Source of the DNA: Stictocephala bisonia
Taxonomy: Eukaryota; Arthropoda; Insecta; Hemiptera; Membracidae
Assembly: GCA_035578905.1 (NCBI GenBank)
Contig: JAQJVL010000676.1
Coordinates: 124,001 to 188,000 of the forward strand
DNA: 64,000 nucleotides
Direction of reading: 5' to 3'
In this document: piece by piece, positions 35,271-46,076 of the stretch
Position numbering within the stretch: position 1 is the stretch's first letter
How the letters are laid out: each line of letters opens with the position of its first letter
The notes under the pieces: generated by a model
The model's input: the letters and a program-made list of their open reading frames with translations, nothing else
Told to the model about the DNA's origin: nothing
Database searches by the model: none
Translations under genes and position numbers: made by a program

Positions 35271-36067
35271 AACCATTTGAACTAACTTATTGTATTGCAG
35301 GTCAATGCTAACAAATAATACAATATAACATGTGTCCTATCTTGATTGCTTTTCTGTCAGTGTGTCTGTTAGGGTGATTTTTACAAATATATAATTATCT
35401 CAAAATTGGTTTAAGTTAAAATACTTAAACTCGGTCAATATTTATTGAATATTTAATGAATATTTATTTAAATGGGATAAATTTTACTGAGAACTTTTTA
35501 TTTTCTTGAATAATCCGTTTCAAAAAGGTGATAATTAAAATATTCCATTGCTATTTTTTTTAATATTTAGCAATTTTAAATTGGTGACAGGTGTTGTAAC
35601 TGTCACCAATTTGAAACGGATTTTGTGAGAAAAACAACAATTTTCAGTAAACTGTATCCCAATTATTTAATAATTAATACCGAGAAACAGTATTTTAACT
35701 TAAACCAGTTTTGAGATTTTCTGTTGTAGGCCTACATACTTGATGGAATAAAGTGGGTTTTAAAAAAGAACACATTTATAAAAATTACCCCACAATTTTT
35801 TATTAAAAGTTTACAATTTAAAAAAATTATTTTTATTAAACTTTCAATAAAAAATTGTGGAATAATTTTTTTAAATGTGTTAAGTTTTGAGATATTTAGA
35901 TATTTGTAAAAATCACAAACGCACACACGCGCGCGCGCGCAAACGCACGCACGCTAGCATACGCACACTCACACATGGAAAAAAAATCAAGATTGGACAC
36001 ATCTTATACTGTATTATTTGTCAGTATTGACCTGCTGAATGATGTGTTACAGATTATTCAAATGATT
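35271..36067. mobile_element. Large concentric foldback element, about 800 bp
   Basis: Successive segments of the left half reappear inverted on the right: CAGGTCAATGCTAACAAATA / TGTCAGTATTGACCTGC; ATGTGTCC.ATCTTGATT / AATCAAGATTGGACACAT; GTGATTTTTACAAATAT / ATATTTGTAAAAATCAC; GGTTTAAGTTAAAATACT / AGTATTTTAACTTAAACC. A short perfect hairpin AAATTGGTGACAG / CTGTCACCAATTT (35577-35613) lies inside. The right outer boundary carries GGGACACCCTGTAC, typical of some insect TIR ends. It encodes nothing. Confidence 0.85.
35928..35957. repeat. (CA/CG)n dinucleotide tract
   Basis: ACACGCGCGCGCGCGCAAAC followed by GCACGCACGC, within the right arm of the large foldback element. Confidence 0.9.
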
Positions 36068-36399
36068 GTGGGACACCCTGTACATGAACTCTCATGATAA
36101 TTATTTTTTTATAATAAGAAAACATTTTAAATCATATAAAATTAACCTATATTAAACAACAATAGTGATAGCGAATATGAGAACAGTCATTTTATTATCA
36201 TTTTAAATCATTCAGTACAAATAATCAAATTTTAAATAATTAACTAACTAATTATATTTATAACAATAATAAATGTAACTAAAGAAAATGAAAAGTAGTT
36301 AAAACTAAAAAAATATAGTTCAAAACACGATTTGAATTAGATACAGAAAATTAAGCAGTTCGATTGTCATCATTTTAACTATAGCTAAATACAGAAATA

Positions 36400-36725
36400 G
36401 GACCTTTTCAGTTAATTCACTACCAATACTTTTCCATCGTAATTACGGATAGGTTAGGTTATGTTAGGTTGTTAGGTGGCTACTAAAGTTGATCACAAAC
36501 TGGTAAATCCAATGATTGACCGCCGAATGCGCTCTCCGTGTGTAAGTTCTTGGAAAGCGATAAGGTAAGCCCAGCGATATCAGATTCCTAGCGGATAAGG
36601 AATACTACAGTGGAAGTAAAAATGATTGGGGAACAGTTTTTAGAGCAATAGAGTATTTATCAAGTGGTAGTGAATTAACGGAAATAAAAAAAAGTAGAGG
36701 TGGTGAATTCAATCGGAAAAGATCC
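36400..36725 (+). mobile_element. H-family MITE, copy H2
   Basis: Ends GGACCTTTTC and GAAAAGATCC; flanks CAGAAATA (36392-36399) and TAGAAATA (36726-36733) form an 8-bp duplication with one mismatch. The interior matches H1 and H3 and includes short TTAGG-like runs. Confidence 0.92.
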
Positions 36726-36733
36726 TAGAAATA

Positions 36734-37945
36734 TATTTGAAAATTATTCACAAATTACGTATAATAATTAAACTTAGTCTTTAAAGCATCACTTTATTAA
36801 ATACTTTTAATATTTTCTTATTCAGTATATTACGAGTTAGTAGAAATACAAAATAAGTGAACACACGTACAATTTTATGAAACGAAATAATTGTATATAT
36901 GTCACAGAAATAATAGATATAATTAATAAGAACAAGTTAAATAAGAAAGAGCGTGTTCGACGCACCAATTCGATTGGTTGAAGGAGGTGATAGAATAGCT
37001 TTGACAAGGTTGACGTCAAGTTTTACCTATTGTCTATTGCAATAATTGATATCAGTGTTTCCAGAGAAATGTAAATTGTTTTTCTTTAATTTTTTAGCCA
37101 ATGTCTGTTGCGATCTATTAGTTTAATTTTGTAAAGCATGGAATATTTTTGTGATTAAATTTGTTGCAGTGTAAATCCTTGCATACTCAATTAATATTTA
37201 AAATACGAAATAAAATAACTTCTATTCCTAATTGTTTTTTTTTTTTTTTTTTTTTATTATTATTATTAGGTACTGAGAGTTGATTTAAAGTTTCTAAACT
37301 CAACATTACTATTTTTCTCTTTTTCTTATGTTTTCATTCAAACGCAGTTTTCATTTAACTAGCAATGAAAATTGTCAATGCTTTTTTTTTAGTCAAATCA
37401 GTATTTTCTATCCGACAATTTAATTTACTGTTAACTCATGTAGGCAACATAATGGTTAACGGTGAAGGCAGGCATTTAATTCAATCTTCTGTTTAATTAA
37501 ACATTAAATTGTTGCAATATTCGCAGCAAAGAAATACAGTAATACCAATTAAATCGAAATTCGTTTAAAAAAATTCATGTCAACGACATGAATTTCTTCA
37601 CAGAATCATCACCTCACAGTGGGTAGCCAAACACTAAATAGTTTTATCTGATAATAAACAAAATTAGCGTCTTATTTTAATTATATAAACAACTATACAA
37701 TGTTTTACAACATACGTTGCTTTGAGAAAATACATTTAACTTATACTCCCATTTTTTAGAACATGTTATTTAGAAATTTCAGATCATTCACTTTTATACG
37801 TACAAAATGTGTTACTTGGTTCTAATAATGATAGTTACAATACTATTTAAAAATTAGTTTTAATTTCATTTTATTATAATTCTCTAATAATATCAACTAA
37901 ATAGGAACATTTTTATTTTAAGACGGTAGAGTCTTACTTAGTTTA
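36734..37945. other. AT-rich DNA, no gene recognised
   Basis: A poly-T run at 37232-37255 and a small perfect hairpin AAATTCATGTC / GACATGAATTT near 37572-37596. Nothing else is supported. Confidence 0.55.
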
Positions 37946-38230
37946 TTATTTGTTAATAGAAATACAAAACAAGTAAATGTCACTCAACAGAAATGTATTA
38001 GGAATAGAATAACGAAAATGTGCAAATATTAAGGTTATCGATTCCGTTAAACCACGTTTACCTTTCTCAGACCAGAGATGATTAAGGACAAAGTGAACAT
38101 CCCTTTGGTCTGAAGATGGAAAACGTTTTAGGCTATTGAAATCGATTACTATAATATTTATTTGTACACGTTCGTACTTGTGTATTGTAATAAATTTCTG
38201 TTCACTTGTTTTGTATTGAAACATTAATTT
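37946..38230. mobile_element. L-family inverted-repeat element, copy L1
   Basis: AAATACAAAACAAGTAAATG near the left is mirrored by TTCACTTGTTTTGTATT on the right; inner GTTATCGATT / AATCGATTAC also pair. The core (CGTTAAACCACGTTTACC, CTCAGACCAGAG) is shared with 44320-44500. Confidence 0.7.
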
Positions 38231-38375
38231 TATATACACAGATAGATTTATTATACAATTGTGTGTCTCTAATTACCATTTGTTTTGAGGTCCAGTAGTG
38301 GAGCGCTAGCGTGTATATGTATATATCATGTAAATGTGATGAAATTTAAACCAAAAGTAGCAGCAGACCTCACAT
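38222..38375 (+). repeat. J-family dispersed repeat, copy J2
   Basis: Matches 26147-26300: ATTAATTTTATATACACAGA, AGTGGAGCGCTAGCG, CATGTAAATGTGATGAAATT, TAAACC, CAGACCTCAC. Confidence 0.65.
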
Positions 38376-38394
38376 AAAATCAAAGTGATTTGCC

Positions 38395-38521
38395 TAACCC
38401 AACTTGATATAACCTATCCATAGCTAACTCAACCCAATCCAACTTAACCTAACTTATTATCCAACTCAAGCTAACTTAACCCAACCTAACGATTTGTGTT
38501 TTTTTTTTTTTTTTTTTTTTG
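38395..38521 (-). repeat. Degenerate CCTAA/TTAGG-like run followed by poly-T
   Basis: Recurring CTAACCCAACTT, TAACCTAACTTATT and AACCCAACCTAACG read as decayed TTAGG-type pentamers on the minus strand, then about 22 T residues. Confidence 0.6.
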
Positions 38522-39443
38522 ACAAATTTGTGAATTGAGTCAAAATGTTCTTATTACATGAGATATCTATTTTAAAGTAATACATTGAATGATTTATTTA
38601 TTTTAACCTCTTACATTTTACATCATAATTCTTGTTTCTCTATTTATAGACATAAACACTGTGCAGCCATGAAGGTCCTTCCAGTTGGTCGTAACACGCC
38701 ATGATGTTATCACCTCCCATTGATAAGCACTTGGGCAGCAGGGGACAGACACCTCCTGCGGCACTAGTACTTAGGAACGGGTGAGGTTCACGTCTTCCTC
38801 AACAGCTGAAGAACTTCTTGTACATGAAGAATCTTCCTTTCTCGTGTTGTGTTTGAACTGTATTTCACTTTTGCTAAACAAATACAATAAAAATACATGC
38901 TTATAACCAGTTTAAGTGCAAAGATGCTACCGAAGATAAATCGAAATTTAGTCATTACTCCTGTCCAAGTTGAAGGTCAATCATGGATCTCCGAGGTAAT
39001 TTTAATTGATAGTCCACTCTTGATGGCATGGCTGCTCTCTCAAAGTTGCTTCAACGATGACGAACAAAGTGGCCGTTTCTCAAACAGCCAAGCCACCGCT
39101 GAGAAGTCAACAGCCTAAAGAATCATACCGTCAGCAGGCCTTAAACTTACTGTCATATTTAAACTATACGGTACTGCCAAAAAAATTCTTAAAGGCACTA
39201 ACAGTGTCAAGTTAAAATTATATTACTTCTACTAATTAACAAAACATATGCCTTAAGTTAACAATTTTTGTTTAGTTAATGATTAGTCATTTACTCTATT
39301 TAAAATGTTTTATGGCACTTTTAATTGGTCCAGCAGTGCGGTGAAAGTACCAAGTTCTTTGAAATGTCTTGTAAACTGAAGTGGCACAAATTTAGCAGGC
39401 AATTATTTACGGTAAGGCAGCTAAGCCACCGCTGAGATTAGTA
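38522..39443. other. No gene supported; part belongs to a dispersed repeat
   Basis: 39090-39150 (CCAAGCCACCGCTGAGAAGT, ATACCGTCAGCAGGCC) resembles the outer end of F-family copies at 39.4 and 62.1 kb. A 73-codon frame at 38897-39118 therefore overlaps repeat sequence and is not called a gene. Confidence 0.5.
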
Positions 39444-39810
39444 AGACATACAGTCTTACAGTCAGCGGGCTAAAACATGCTGTTCTATTTCAACTTTACG
39501 GTTGGTGTTTATTGTTTTAATAAGTTAAAGTGAACACGGTATGATTATTGAAGGTTCAATCTATGAGTTGATATTATGAGTTTTTCAATTAAAAATCTGA
39601 ATGACATTTAAAGTTTCAGATATTTAACTGTACAACAATTCCAAAATACTAAATTTTTTACAAAAGTCAACTTACGGTCCACTAGAACAGTTCTTCACCT
39701 ATCAAATGACTCTTCCATTGTTGCGATACGATCATTATTGCGATACGATACAAACTTAAAATAAAAATCAAAGTTTTTGGCATTAGTCTTAAACGGTAAC
39801 GCCCCTCTCC
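39444..39810 (+). mobile_element. F-family element, copy F4
   Basis: GACATACAGTCTTACAGTCA, GCTGTTCTATTTCAACTTTA, CCAACTTACGGTCCACTAG-like arm and the terminal TTTTGGCATTAGTC..AACG. The landmark order matches F1. Confidence 0.78.
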
Positions 39811-39825
39811 CTGTGGTCCGAAAGC

Positions 39826-39879
39826 TATGGTGAGTCCCACTTGCTGAACTTATGGGTTTCCAACCGTTTAAGGTCTGGG
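39826..39879 (-). pseudogene. Duplicated fragment of the exon end at 42.47 kb
   Basis: On the minus strand this reads CPDLKRLETHKFSK and then runs on to a stop a few codons later. The intact version across the M7 element reads DPDLRRLELNMFSK followed directly by a stop. The fragment is cut off at its 5' side by the M7 end at 39880. Confidence 0.5.
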
Positions 39880-41288
39880 CACAGAGAAAAAGGTAATAGG
39901 TAATAGAGGTCGCTTTCTATTGGCCACAGCGAACGCCTAAGAGGCAGTAATACAGGTTTTAAGTAATAATAATAATAAATCGTTTATTTCCGCAATTATG
40001 TACAATGTGAACAAAACAATATTTTCTTGGAAAAAGTAAATAACTACCAACATCCAGTAACTGGTAGTTATAATACAAATAATAGATAAAATTGTTATAA
40101 TATAATAACAAATAAAATAAAAATACAAATAAAAGATGAAAGTCAGTTATCCCCTAACGTTTTCCTAACGTTTTGCGTATATCCTAACGCAGATTATAAA
40201 ATACCAGTGTTTTAAAGATTCCATTAATATTCCATTAAATAAATTATAACCCGTAATACATTCAGAGAGTTTCAATGTTGTTAAGGTTCACCTGAAGTCC
40301 AAGATCTAGAAGTCAACTACAAAATATTAAATGGGAACTTCAAACTATGTTATTTAATGCCGCCGTTCCAAGCTGAAAACACGAAACGGCTGAAAAAATG
40401 AAAGCAATAAGACAGTAAAAACATGACAACGAAACTCTTAGAATACACAAGACCCACCACCCATACACGTACGTCTGAATGGACCCACCCACCTGACCTT
40501 ACATTTATAGTGATTTTGATTCGGCGGGTCTTAAATTTTATATTTATTCATTTTTATATTTTTATTCATTCATTCACACACGTACAGTTGTATTGAACCA
40601 CCCGCCTACCCACCCTATACGTACAGTGGTAATGACCCATCCACCCACCTATACACCTACAACGGTAATGACCCACCCACTCATAACCGTTCTATGGAAT
40701 TGACTCACTCACCCACCCTACACGTACATTGGTAATCACCCATGTTAATCCACCCATACCCATTCTATGGAATTGACTCACTCACCCACCCTACACGCAC
40801 ATTGGTAATAGACCCACCCATCCGACAAGTACAGAAGAATTTAATTATGGTAATTATGTAATCACTAAGATATTATTATTACATGTATCCTGAACGGTTT
40901 GCGGAGAATAAAGGGAGGGACCGACGTGATGCTGGTCCTTCCAGGTGCCTGGTGAAATTGAGTAGCGTGATTGAATAACGGTTAGTGGAAAATAACTATA
41001 GTAACGGTTAGTGAAAATAGCAAATAACCGTTGTCGAGCTAAGTCGTTATTCCCATACGAATGTTTTAACCAGCAAATGTAACCGTAACAAAATGCATTA
41101 TGCAGACAAAAAATAATTATTATAAAATTCAACTGTTCAGTTCTTCGCAGGCTGTATGTCTCTCTTTAAGGTATCAAAAACAATCTCACGAGTAACGAAA
41201 AACGAATTTTAGTTTAGTAGTTCAACAATTCACTACTGCATCGCAGCGCTCTGCGCCTTTTTGACTAACTGGAACTATCAAGGCAACG

Positions 41289-41760
41289 GGCGGGCATCAC
41301 TTGCGCAGAATGCAGAAAGCCAGGTAGAGGCTTTCCATCTTTTGCGCGGAGAGCTATAGAGGACCCCCAGATAGGTTCCATCATTTGCGCTAAACGGCGG
41401 TCTCTTTGAAATATATATCCTATTGTTTTCTGTAGTGTGGAATTTAGTTATAAACAGTGAATGGAGCTACGACATGAAAACTCAATTCATTTTTAAGTCG
41501 ATAGGCAATCATGATACCTTTAACACTTGAAATATAATCCATGCATCATTAGTGGGGCAATAAATATCCATTGTAAATTAGGTTAGGTTAGGTTAGGTTA
41601 GGTTAGGTTAGGTTAGGTTAGGTTAGGTTAGGTTAGGCATGACGGAATTACCGCTCTCAGACTTACCTGGACTGGACCCTGCGCAAGTGATGGAAGGGGA
41701 TTAGGATACCCTTGCAAACCTTTTTTGGAGGTCAGAAATTCTGCGCAAGTGATGGACGAC
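41289..41760. mobile_element. 472-bp TIR element with a 10-bp target duplication
   Basis: The termini GGCGGGCATCACTTGCGCAG and (reversed) GTCGTCCATCACTTGCGCAG are about 85-90% identical over the first 23 bp. CAAGGCAACG lies directly outside both ends (41279-41288 and 41761-41770). A 9-11-bp duplication suggests a Mutator-like transposase. Inner copies of the CATCACTTGCGC motif also occur (41379, 41683). It carries a 60-bp (TTAGG)n array. Confidence 0.88.
41578..41637 (+). repeat. Perfect interstitial (TTAGG)12 array
   Basis: Twelve uninterrupted TTAGG units inside a MITE, the longest telomere-type run in the window. Confidence 0.95.
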
Positions 41761-42470
41761 CAAGGCAACGTGTTTAAACCGTTAGTTATTCAATAACGAG
41801 TAACGATTTATATAACCGGTTCACTGAATAACTGACAAGGGAACGAGTAGTTTTAGTAGTTCAATATTGTTTCCCTAGGTGGAAGCACTGTGGGAACTGG
41901 TAACTGACAAGGCAACTAACTACTAACGATAACTGTTTGCCACTCTCGATTATAATAACGTTATAGTAGTACAATTTTTGGTCGCTAGGGAGAAGCACTA
42001 CGCTATTGCTAATAGAATCGGTGGGAAGTGTTACTATGCCCTTTTTATTAATTTAATTTATGAGTTCCTAGATCAATAAGTCCTATATTATACTAATTTT
42101 ATTAATTAGTATAAAAACAATTGATTAATTGATTAACAATTGATTGTTGTGAATTAAATTGTTTTGCTCATAAATTTTTTAAATTATATAGTACTATATA
42201 TTTAAAACACACACATATGCATATACAGGGTTATTTTATTTACTATAATACATATGCATCTTCTTATTTCCATTCGTTATAAACAGTTACTGAATAACTG
42301 TTTAAATAACCTGTTATTCATAACTAACAGTAACTGTTAGAACGGTTACCAATAAATAACCTATAAGCTCATCACTTCTAACTACTTGACACTCATTTAG
42401 CGCACTATTGAGAGGGGTTTCTTTGTTTCCTTCTTCATTGTGGTCAGTTAGTCAGTGAGGAGATGCCTTC

Positions 42471-42612
42471 CTACTTGCTGAACATGTTGAGTTCCAGCCT
42501 TCTGAGGTCTGGGTCAGATAGTAGAGCGGAGATGTGAGAGTCAATTACTCGCGACCACTCATGGAGCATGACGCCGTTGTGAATGGTGCTTTTATATTGG
42601 ACTTTATTGGCC
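42471..42612 (-). CDS. Candidate terminal exon, product unknown
   Basis: Minus-strand frame NKVQYKSTIHNGVMLHEWSR, then VIDSHISALLSDPDLRRLEL and NMFSK followed by TAG at 42471-42473. A possible acceptor (AATTCCAG/GG) precedes it at 42613-42614; the frame continues open to 42659 and beyond. Base composition is protein-like. The last 14 residues are echoed beyond the M7 element (39826-39879), which argues the sequence was once under duplication as a unit. I do not recognise the family. Confidence 0.35.
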
Positions 42613-42659
42613 CTGGAATTCCTGACCCCGTCTCCCCCCTCGTCTGTCTGCGTACCCAC

Positions 42660-43061
42660 GTTGTACGCTGTGTCAAGGGTTCTAGGGTGGGTGGCAAGTT
42701 AGGAGTTTGCAGAGGTAGTCGCCAACATTTATAGCCCATAAGAGTTAAATGTGGTACTAGTACTGTCACTTAGAAATTCGTTGGAAAATTACTTATAATT
42801 TTTACATAGTTTTAAAGGTCGTAAAAATTACAACAGTTTTTACAAGTGAATCCACTTTAAAAAATGTTGTTGTTTATTTGTATCGTCATAAAAATCGTTA
42901 ACTCAAAAACTAAAACTCACCATTTTTATTTCTCATTATAACTCAATATTTTTTAATAGTCTATTAAAACTTTAATCTACTATTATTTTTTTAAGGTCTA
43001 TTAAACGATGTAAAAATCATATTTATCTGACAAATCTTTTAATGCCAGTGCTGTTCGGCAC
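42660..43061. other. No further gene supported
   Basis: GC-rich up to about 42740 (possible upstream intron or exon of the candidate above), then AT-rich. Confidence 0.45.
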
Positions 43062-43065
43062 TTAA

Positions 43066-43499
43066 GAGTCTGCAGATGCTGTCGGAGGATGTCGGCCATG
43101 TTGGTTTTTATTCCTTAAGAACAATGTTATTTTCGAAACGTACATACGATCACGCGTATCCAAACTAAACACTTATTTTCAAACGGGTTTTTACCAAACA
43201 AATTACATTTGATCAAGAATGAAATTACACGTTGGGATTGCTTTGCGAATTCCTAATTAGTTCGCAGCAGCTAATATTTAATTTGATATTTGGTTTTAAG
43301 ATTTTATTTTCACCTATTTTTCAAAACTAGACGTATGTATTCAAAATATGAAAAGCAAACCCAACGCGCAATATAATAATGTTTATAATGATACTTCATA
43401 CACAACGTTTGGTCAATATATAACGAAAAAATATGGATTCGCAAATAACATTGTTCTTACGGGGTTAAAACCAATATGGCCGACATCCTCTGCAGACTC
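43066..43499. mobile_element. piggyBac-like MITE with TTAA target sites
   Basis: The ends GAGTCTGCAG and CTGCAGACTC are flanked on both sides by TTAA (43062-43065 and 43500-43503). Inverted repeats extend about 57 bp inward (GGATGTCGGCCATGTTGG, AAGAACAATGTTATTT). The left arm has an extra ATGCTGTCGG. TTAA duplication is the mark of piggyBac-type transposition. Confidence 0.85.
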
Positions 43500-43832
43500 T
43501 TAATATTTCTCTAATGTTATCTTACCACGGCTATTACCTCTGCAAACTATTAATGTACCAAATATGTAGTTAGTGCTTTTCCTCATATATTGCACACATT
43601 TGTAATGTATCGAGAAAATCTATCCAACCATAAACATGACGCCATTACACAAAAAAGCTGAGTACGATGTTTCTCAGCGGTTTGTTGCAAAAAGACTCTT
43701 ACTCTAAAACACCCCTATTCCTCTGCATCCTCATGATTCTCCCCATATCACTTCACTCATACACAGCACACGACGTACACAGCTTTTTACTAAATACATA
43801 TTACTTGTAAGTTTTTCCTCCTACCCTGTTCT

Positions 43833-44240
43833 ACATAGAAGAAAGACATTTATGTCAGTTTATTATGGCCGCAGTGAACGCTTCGGTGGCAGTTAGAAAT
43901 AGAGTCGACTAATGTAAATCTTTGTAAATATGTGTTTATGATTTACTACGTCCCCACTCAACTACTACACACACCGTACAATGATGATGACCTATCAATA
44001 CAGATGCACAGAGGTGATTGCCCTCTCAACTTCCCACACGAACAAAGATGATGACACACCCACTCACCCATACACGTACAGAGTTGATGACTCTCCCACA
44101 TTTGGAGAGGAATAAAAGGAGATACTGACAACGGTTATGCCCCTGTCGTCAGCACGGCGAGCTGGAGAACAATAATAAACAAAATTAACAAGTTGAGATA
44201 GAATATCCATTCAACAATGCTACAACAAATTATCTTCAAC
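43833..44240 (-). mobile_element. M-family element, old copy M8
   Basis: ACATAGAAGAAAGACATTTA, then TTATTATGGCCGCAGTGAAC, then two or three decayed 36-bp units (CACCCACTCACCCATACACG, TACAGAGTTGATGACTC), then GGAGAGGAATAAAAGGAG..ACTGACAACG and AGCTGGAGAACAATAA. Same arm-array-arm order as M6. Confidence 0.7.
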
Positions 44241-44319
44241 ATTCATAACCCGAGATCTTCGTCTTGAGTGTTGCTACACCGTCCTGGAAAAAGTCTACAA
44301 GCTCGGCCACATTGTTTCC

Positions 44320-44500
44320 AGATTTCTGAATTCAGGCTAATATTATGGTAATCGATTTCAGTAAATCAGGTTTACCAACCTCAGACTATGGATATTCACA
44401 AAGGACCTGAGGGATTCACAGAAGAAATATTGGTGAAACTCTCTGATGGTAACGTGGTTTACCGAAATCGATCATTATATTATTTGTTCTTTTTAAACTT
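44320..44500. mobile_element. L-family element, copy L2
   Basis: GGTAATCGATTTCAGTAAAT pairs with GTTTACCGAAATCGATCATT, and inner CTCAGACTATGG / GGACCTGAGGG resembles L1. No coding content. Confidence 0.65.
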
Positions 44501-44669
44501 GTCAAAATAAATTTGTTGTGTACAGATCACTTGTTTTGTGAATATACCAAGCGTACATTTATTTGTTTTATAACTTTTTTTATATGATTTTCTGCAAGAA
44601 AATAAATTTGTTAGTTGTTTTTTGTAGGAAATTAGGCCTACGTGATTGTTTTTGTAATTTTATTCGTCA

Positions 44670-44940
44670 TTGAAATGAAATGAAATGAAAATTGTCTTTA
44701 TTAGGCGGAGTTAGGACTATTAAGTCCTCTCTTCCACTCAACCTTAAAATTGTGCTATGACTAGTTTTGTCAAAGAGATGTAACAATGGTAGACATTCAA
44801 TTCAGTGGGATAATTATAGAGATCACGCAAGCTACGCTAATCTAACAACCCCCCTCCTCTAATTGACGTCAGAGACTTGTGACATGCTGGAAATGGAGAA
44901 GAGAGTGACTCATATTTGACGGTTAGGGATCAATCTTTGG
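44670..44940 (-). mobile_element. 3' end of a non-LTR retroelement
   Basis: On the minus strand it ends CCTAATAAAGACAATTTTCA followed by TTTCA repeats, i.e. a polyadenylation signal then a short tandem tail, as in several LINE/SINE families. The preceding GAGAGGACTTAATAGTCC can fold into a short hairpin. No coding part remains. Confidence 0.65.
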
Positions 44941-45138
44941 GGCTGTTTAACCCCAAAGTTATCATTTACTTAAGTGCTAAATATTATAATATAACGCAGT
45001 ATATTCTGCATATAACATTGTAAAACGAAATGATGTTTCAATGAACATCAAAAACTAAAATGTGTAAAAACTTACCAAGCCTATTTCTTCGTATTTTTAA
45101 TGTATAAATATATTACATAAATGATAGTGAGACATTGG

Positions 45139-45400
45139 CCACTGCATAGAGAAAAAAACAAATATCGCATCTAATAGTGCGCTGAATGTGTGTCGATTAG
45201 TTATTTCCATCGATGTTATTTCTCCTGGTTGCCATACGATGGAAGGGCCAGCACCTTGTTAGTCCCTCCCTTATTCCCCCCAAATCCTCAAGGATAAACC
45301 CATTAATTATTACAACAAATGTATAAAGATGTACATCAGAGATCTTCTGAGCATTCGCTGCGGCCATAAGAAAGCGTACTCTGTTTCGTTTTCCCTGTGG
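45139..45400 (+). mobile_element. M-family element, complete copy with no minisatellite
   Basis: Begins CCACTGCATAGAGAAAAAAA and ends TTTCGTTTTCCCTGTGG. Left arm landmarks (CGCATCTAATAGTGCGCTGA, GGGCCAGCACCTTGTTAGTC, AAATCCTCAAGGATAAA, TATAAAGATGTACATC) pass directly into the right arm (ATTCGCTGCGGCCATAAGAA). It is the best-preserved empty form with M5. Confidence 0.86.
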
Positions 45401-46068
45401 TACCTGTGAGACTGCATCTTTGTATATCATGAGGTTTGATTTGTAAGTGAATATAGGTCATTACACTCATTACAGTAATATTTAAATTGTGTCCCTATTT
45501 AATTTGTTTTAATCACAAACGAAACCTAAGTACTGAAAATGTTGAAGAAGCATTAATGTTAAGTTTGAAACACCAATTTAACATAATCTACACCTGCCAA
45601 ATAATACGTTTTGGTAGTGTGGTCGACCTATACTATTAGTGTAGCTTCCAGAACCATAAATGTTTTCACATTTGTCATATAATTTTCAATGTAAATATAT
45701 TCTTAATTGTGTAAAATTTGTGTCATTTTGGTCCAATATGCGTACGTTGTGAGTTTAAATTTTGTTATTGTTATTTCCTATTTCTATAGTTAATATTTTA
45801 AGCAGCCCTTTTCGTAAAAATATACCTGGTATTTCTTCCCACTAAAGGTCAGAAAATGGAATATTTTCAAAAAAGCCAATGTATTTTTAATGATAGATAA
45901 TTCGTTATAAGTTAACAATAAATGCACGAAAGCCTTTTTTAAGAGATAAAAATTCTTATTCAAGCCATATTGTCGCGTGTAAACGTTGTACGCGGGTTAA
46001 TGGAAACCTCTCTTCCAAAATTATATTTTATGGAGAGCCGTTACTAGTTTAGAACGCATATTCTTATT
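45401..46068. other. AT-rich DNA, no gene recognised
   Basis: Nothing stands out on either strand. Confidence 0.55.
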
Positions 46069-46076
46069 CTTCTCTT

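Larger units (their letters stand above)
40970..42380. mobile_element. Insertion inside M7, hAT-like but uncertain
   Basis: It separates the two parts of the M7 right arm. Its margins are rich in AATAACGGTTAGTG / AACAGTAACTGTTAGAACGG motifs and the right margin ends ATAAGCTCATCACT, resembling hAT termini (AGTGATGAGC). A clean target duplication was not found. It contains the TTAGG-bearing MITE. No transposase frame. Confidence 0.5.
39880..42443 (-). mobile_element. M-family element M7, expanded by nested insertions
   Basis: Left end CACAGAGAAAAAGGTAATAG, then AGAGGTCGCTTTCTATTGGC, CACAGCGAACGCC. Decayed 36-bp units follow at 40446-40830 (CCCATACACGTACGTC, CACACGTACAGTTGTATTGA, CCTATACACCTACAACGGTA). 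The right arm begins about 40895 (GGAGAATAAAGGGAGGGACC, GATGCTGGTCCTTCC), breaks near 40970, and resumes at about 42380 with AACTACTTGACACTCATTTA, GCGCACTATTGAGAGG and the end TTCTTCATTGTGG at 42443. Confidence 0.75.

Noticed and set aside
38897..39118. 73-codon plus-strand frame
   Set aside because: Its 3' part is F-family repeat sequence also found at 39.4 and 62.1 kb; no protein motif.
41578..41637. A true chromosome end (telomere)
   Set aside because: Only 60 bp, internal to a MITE with target duplications, with ordinary DNA on both sides.
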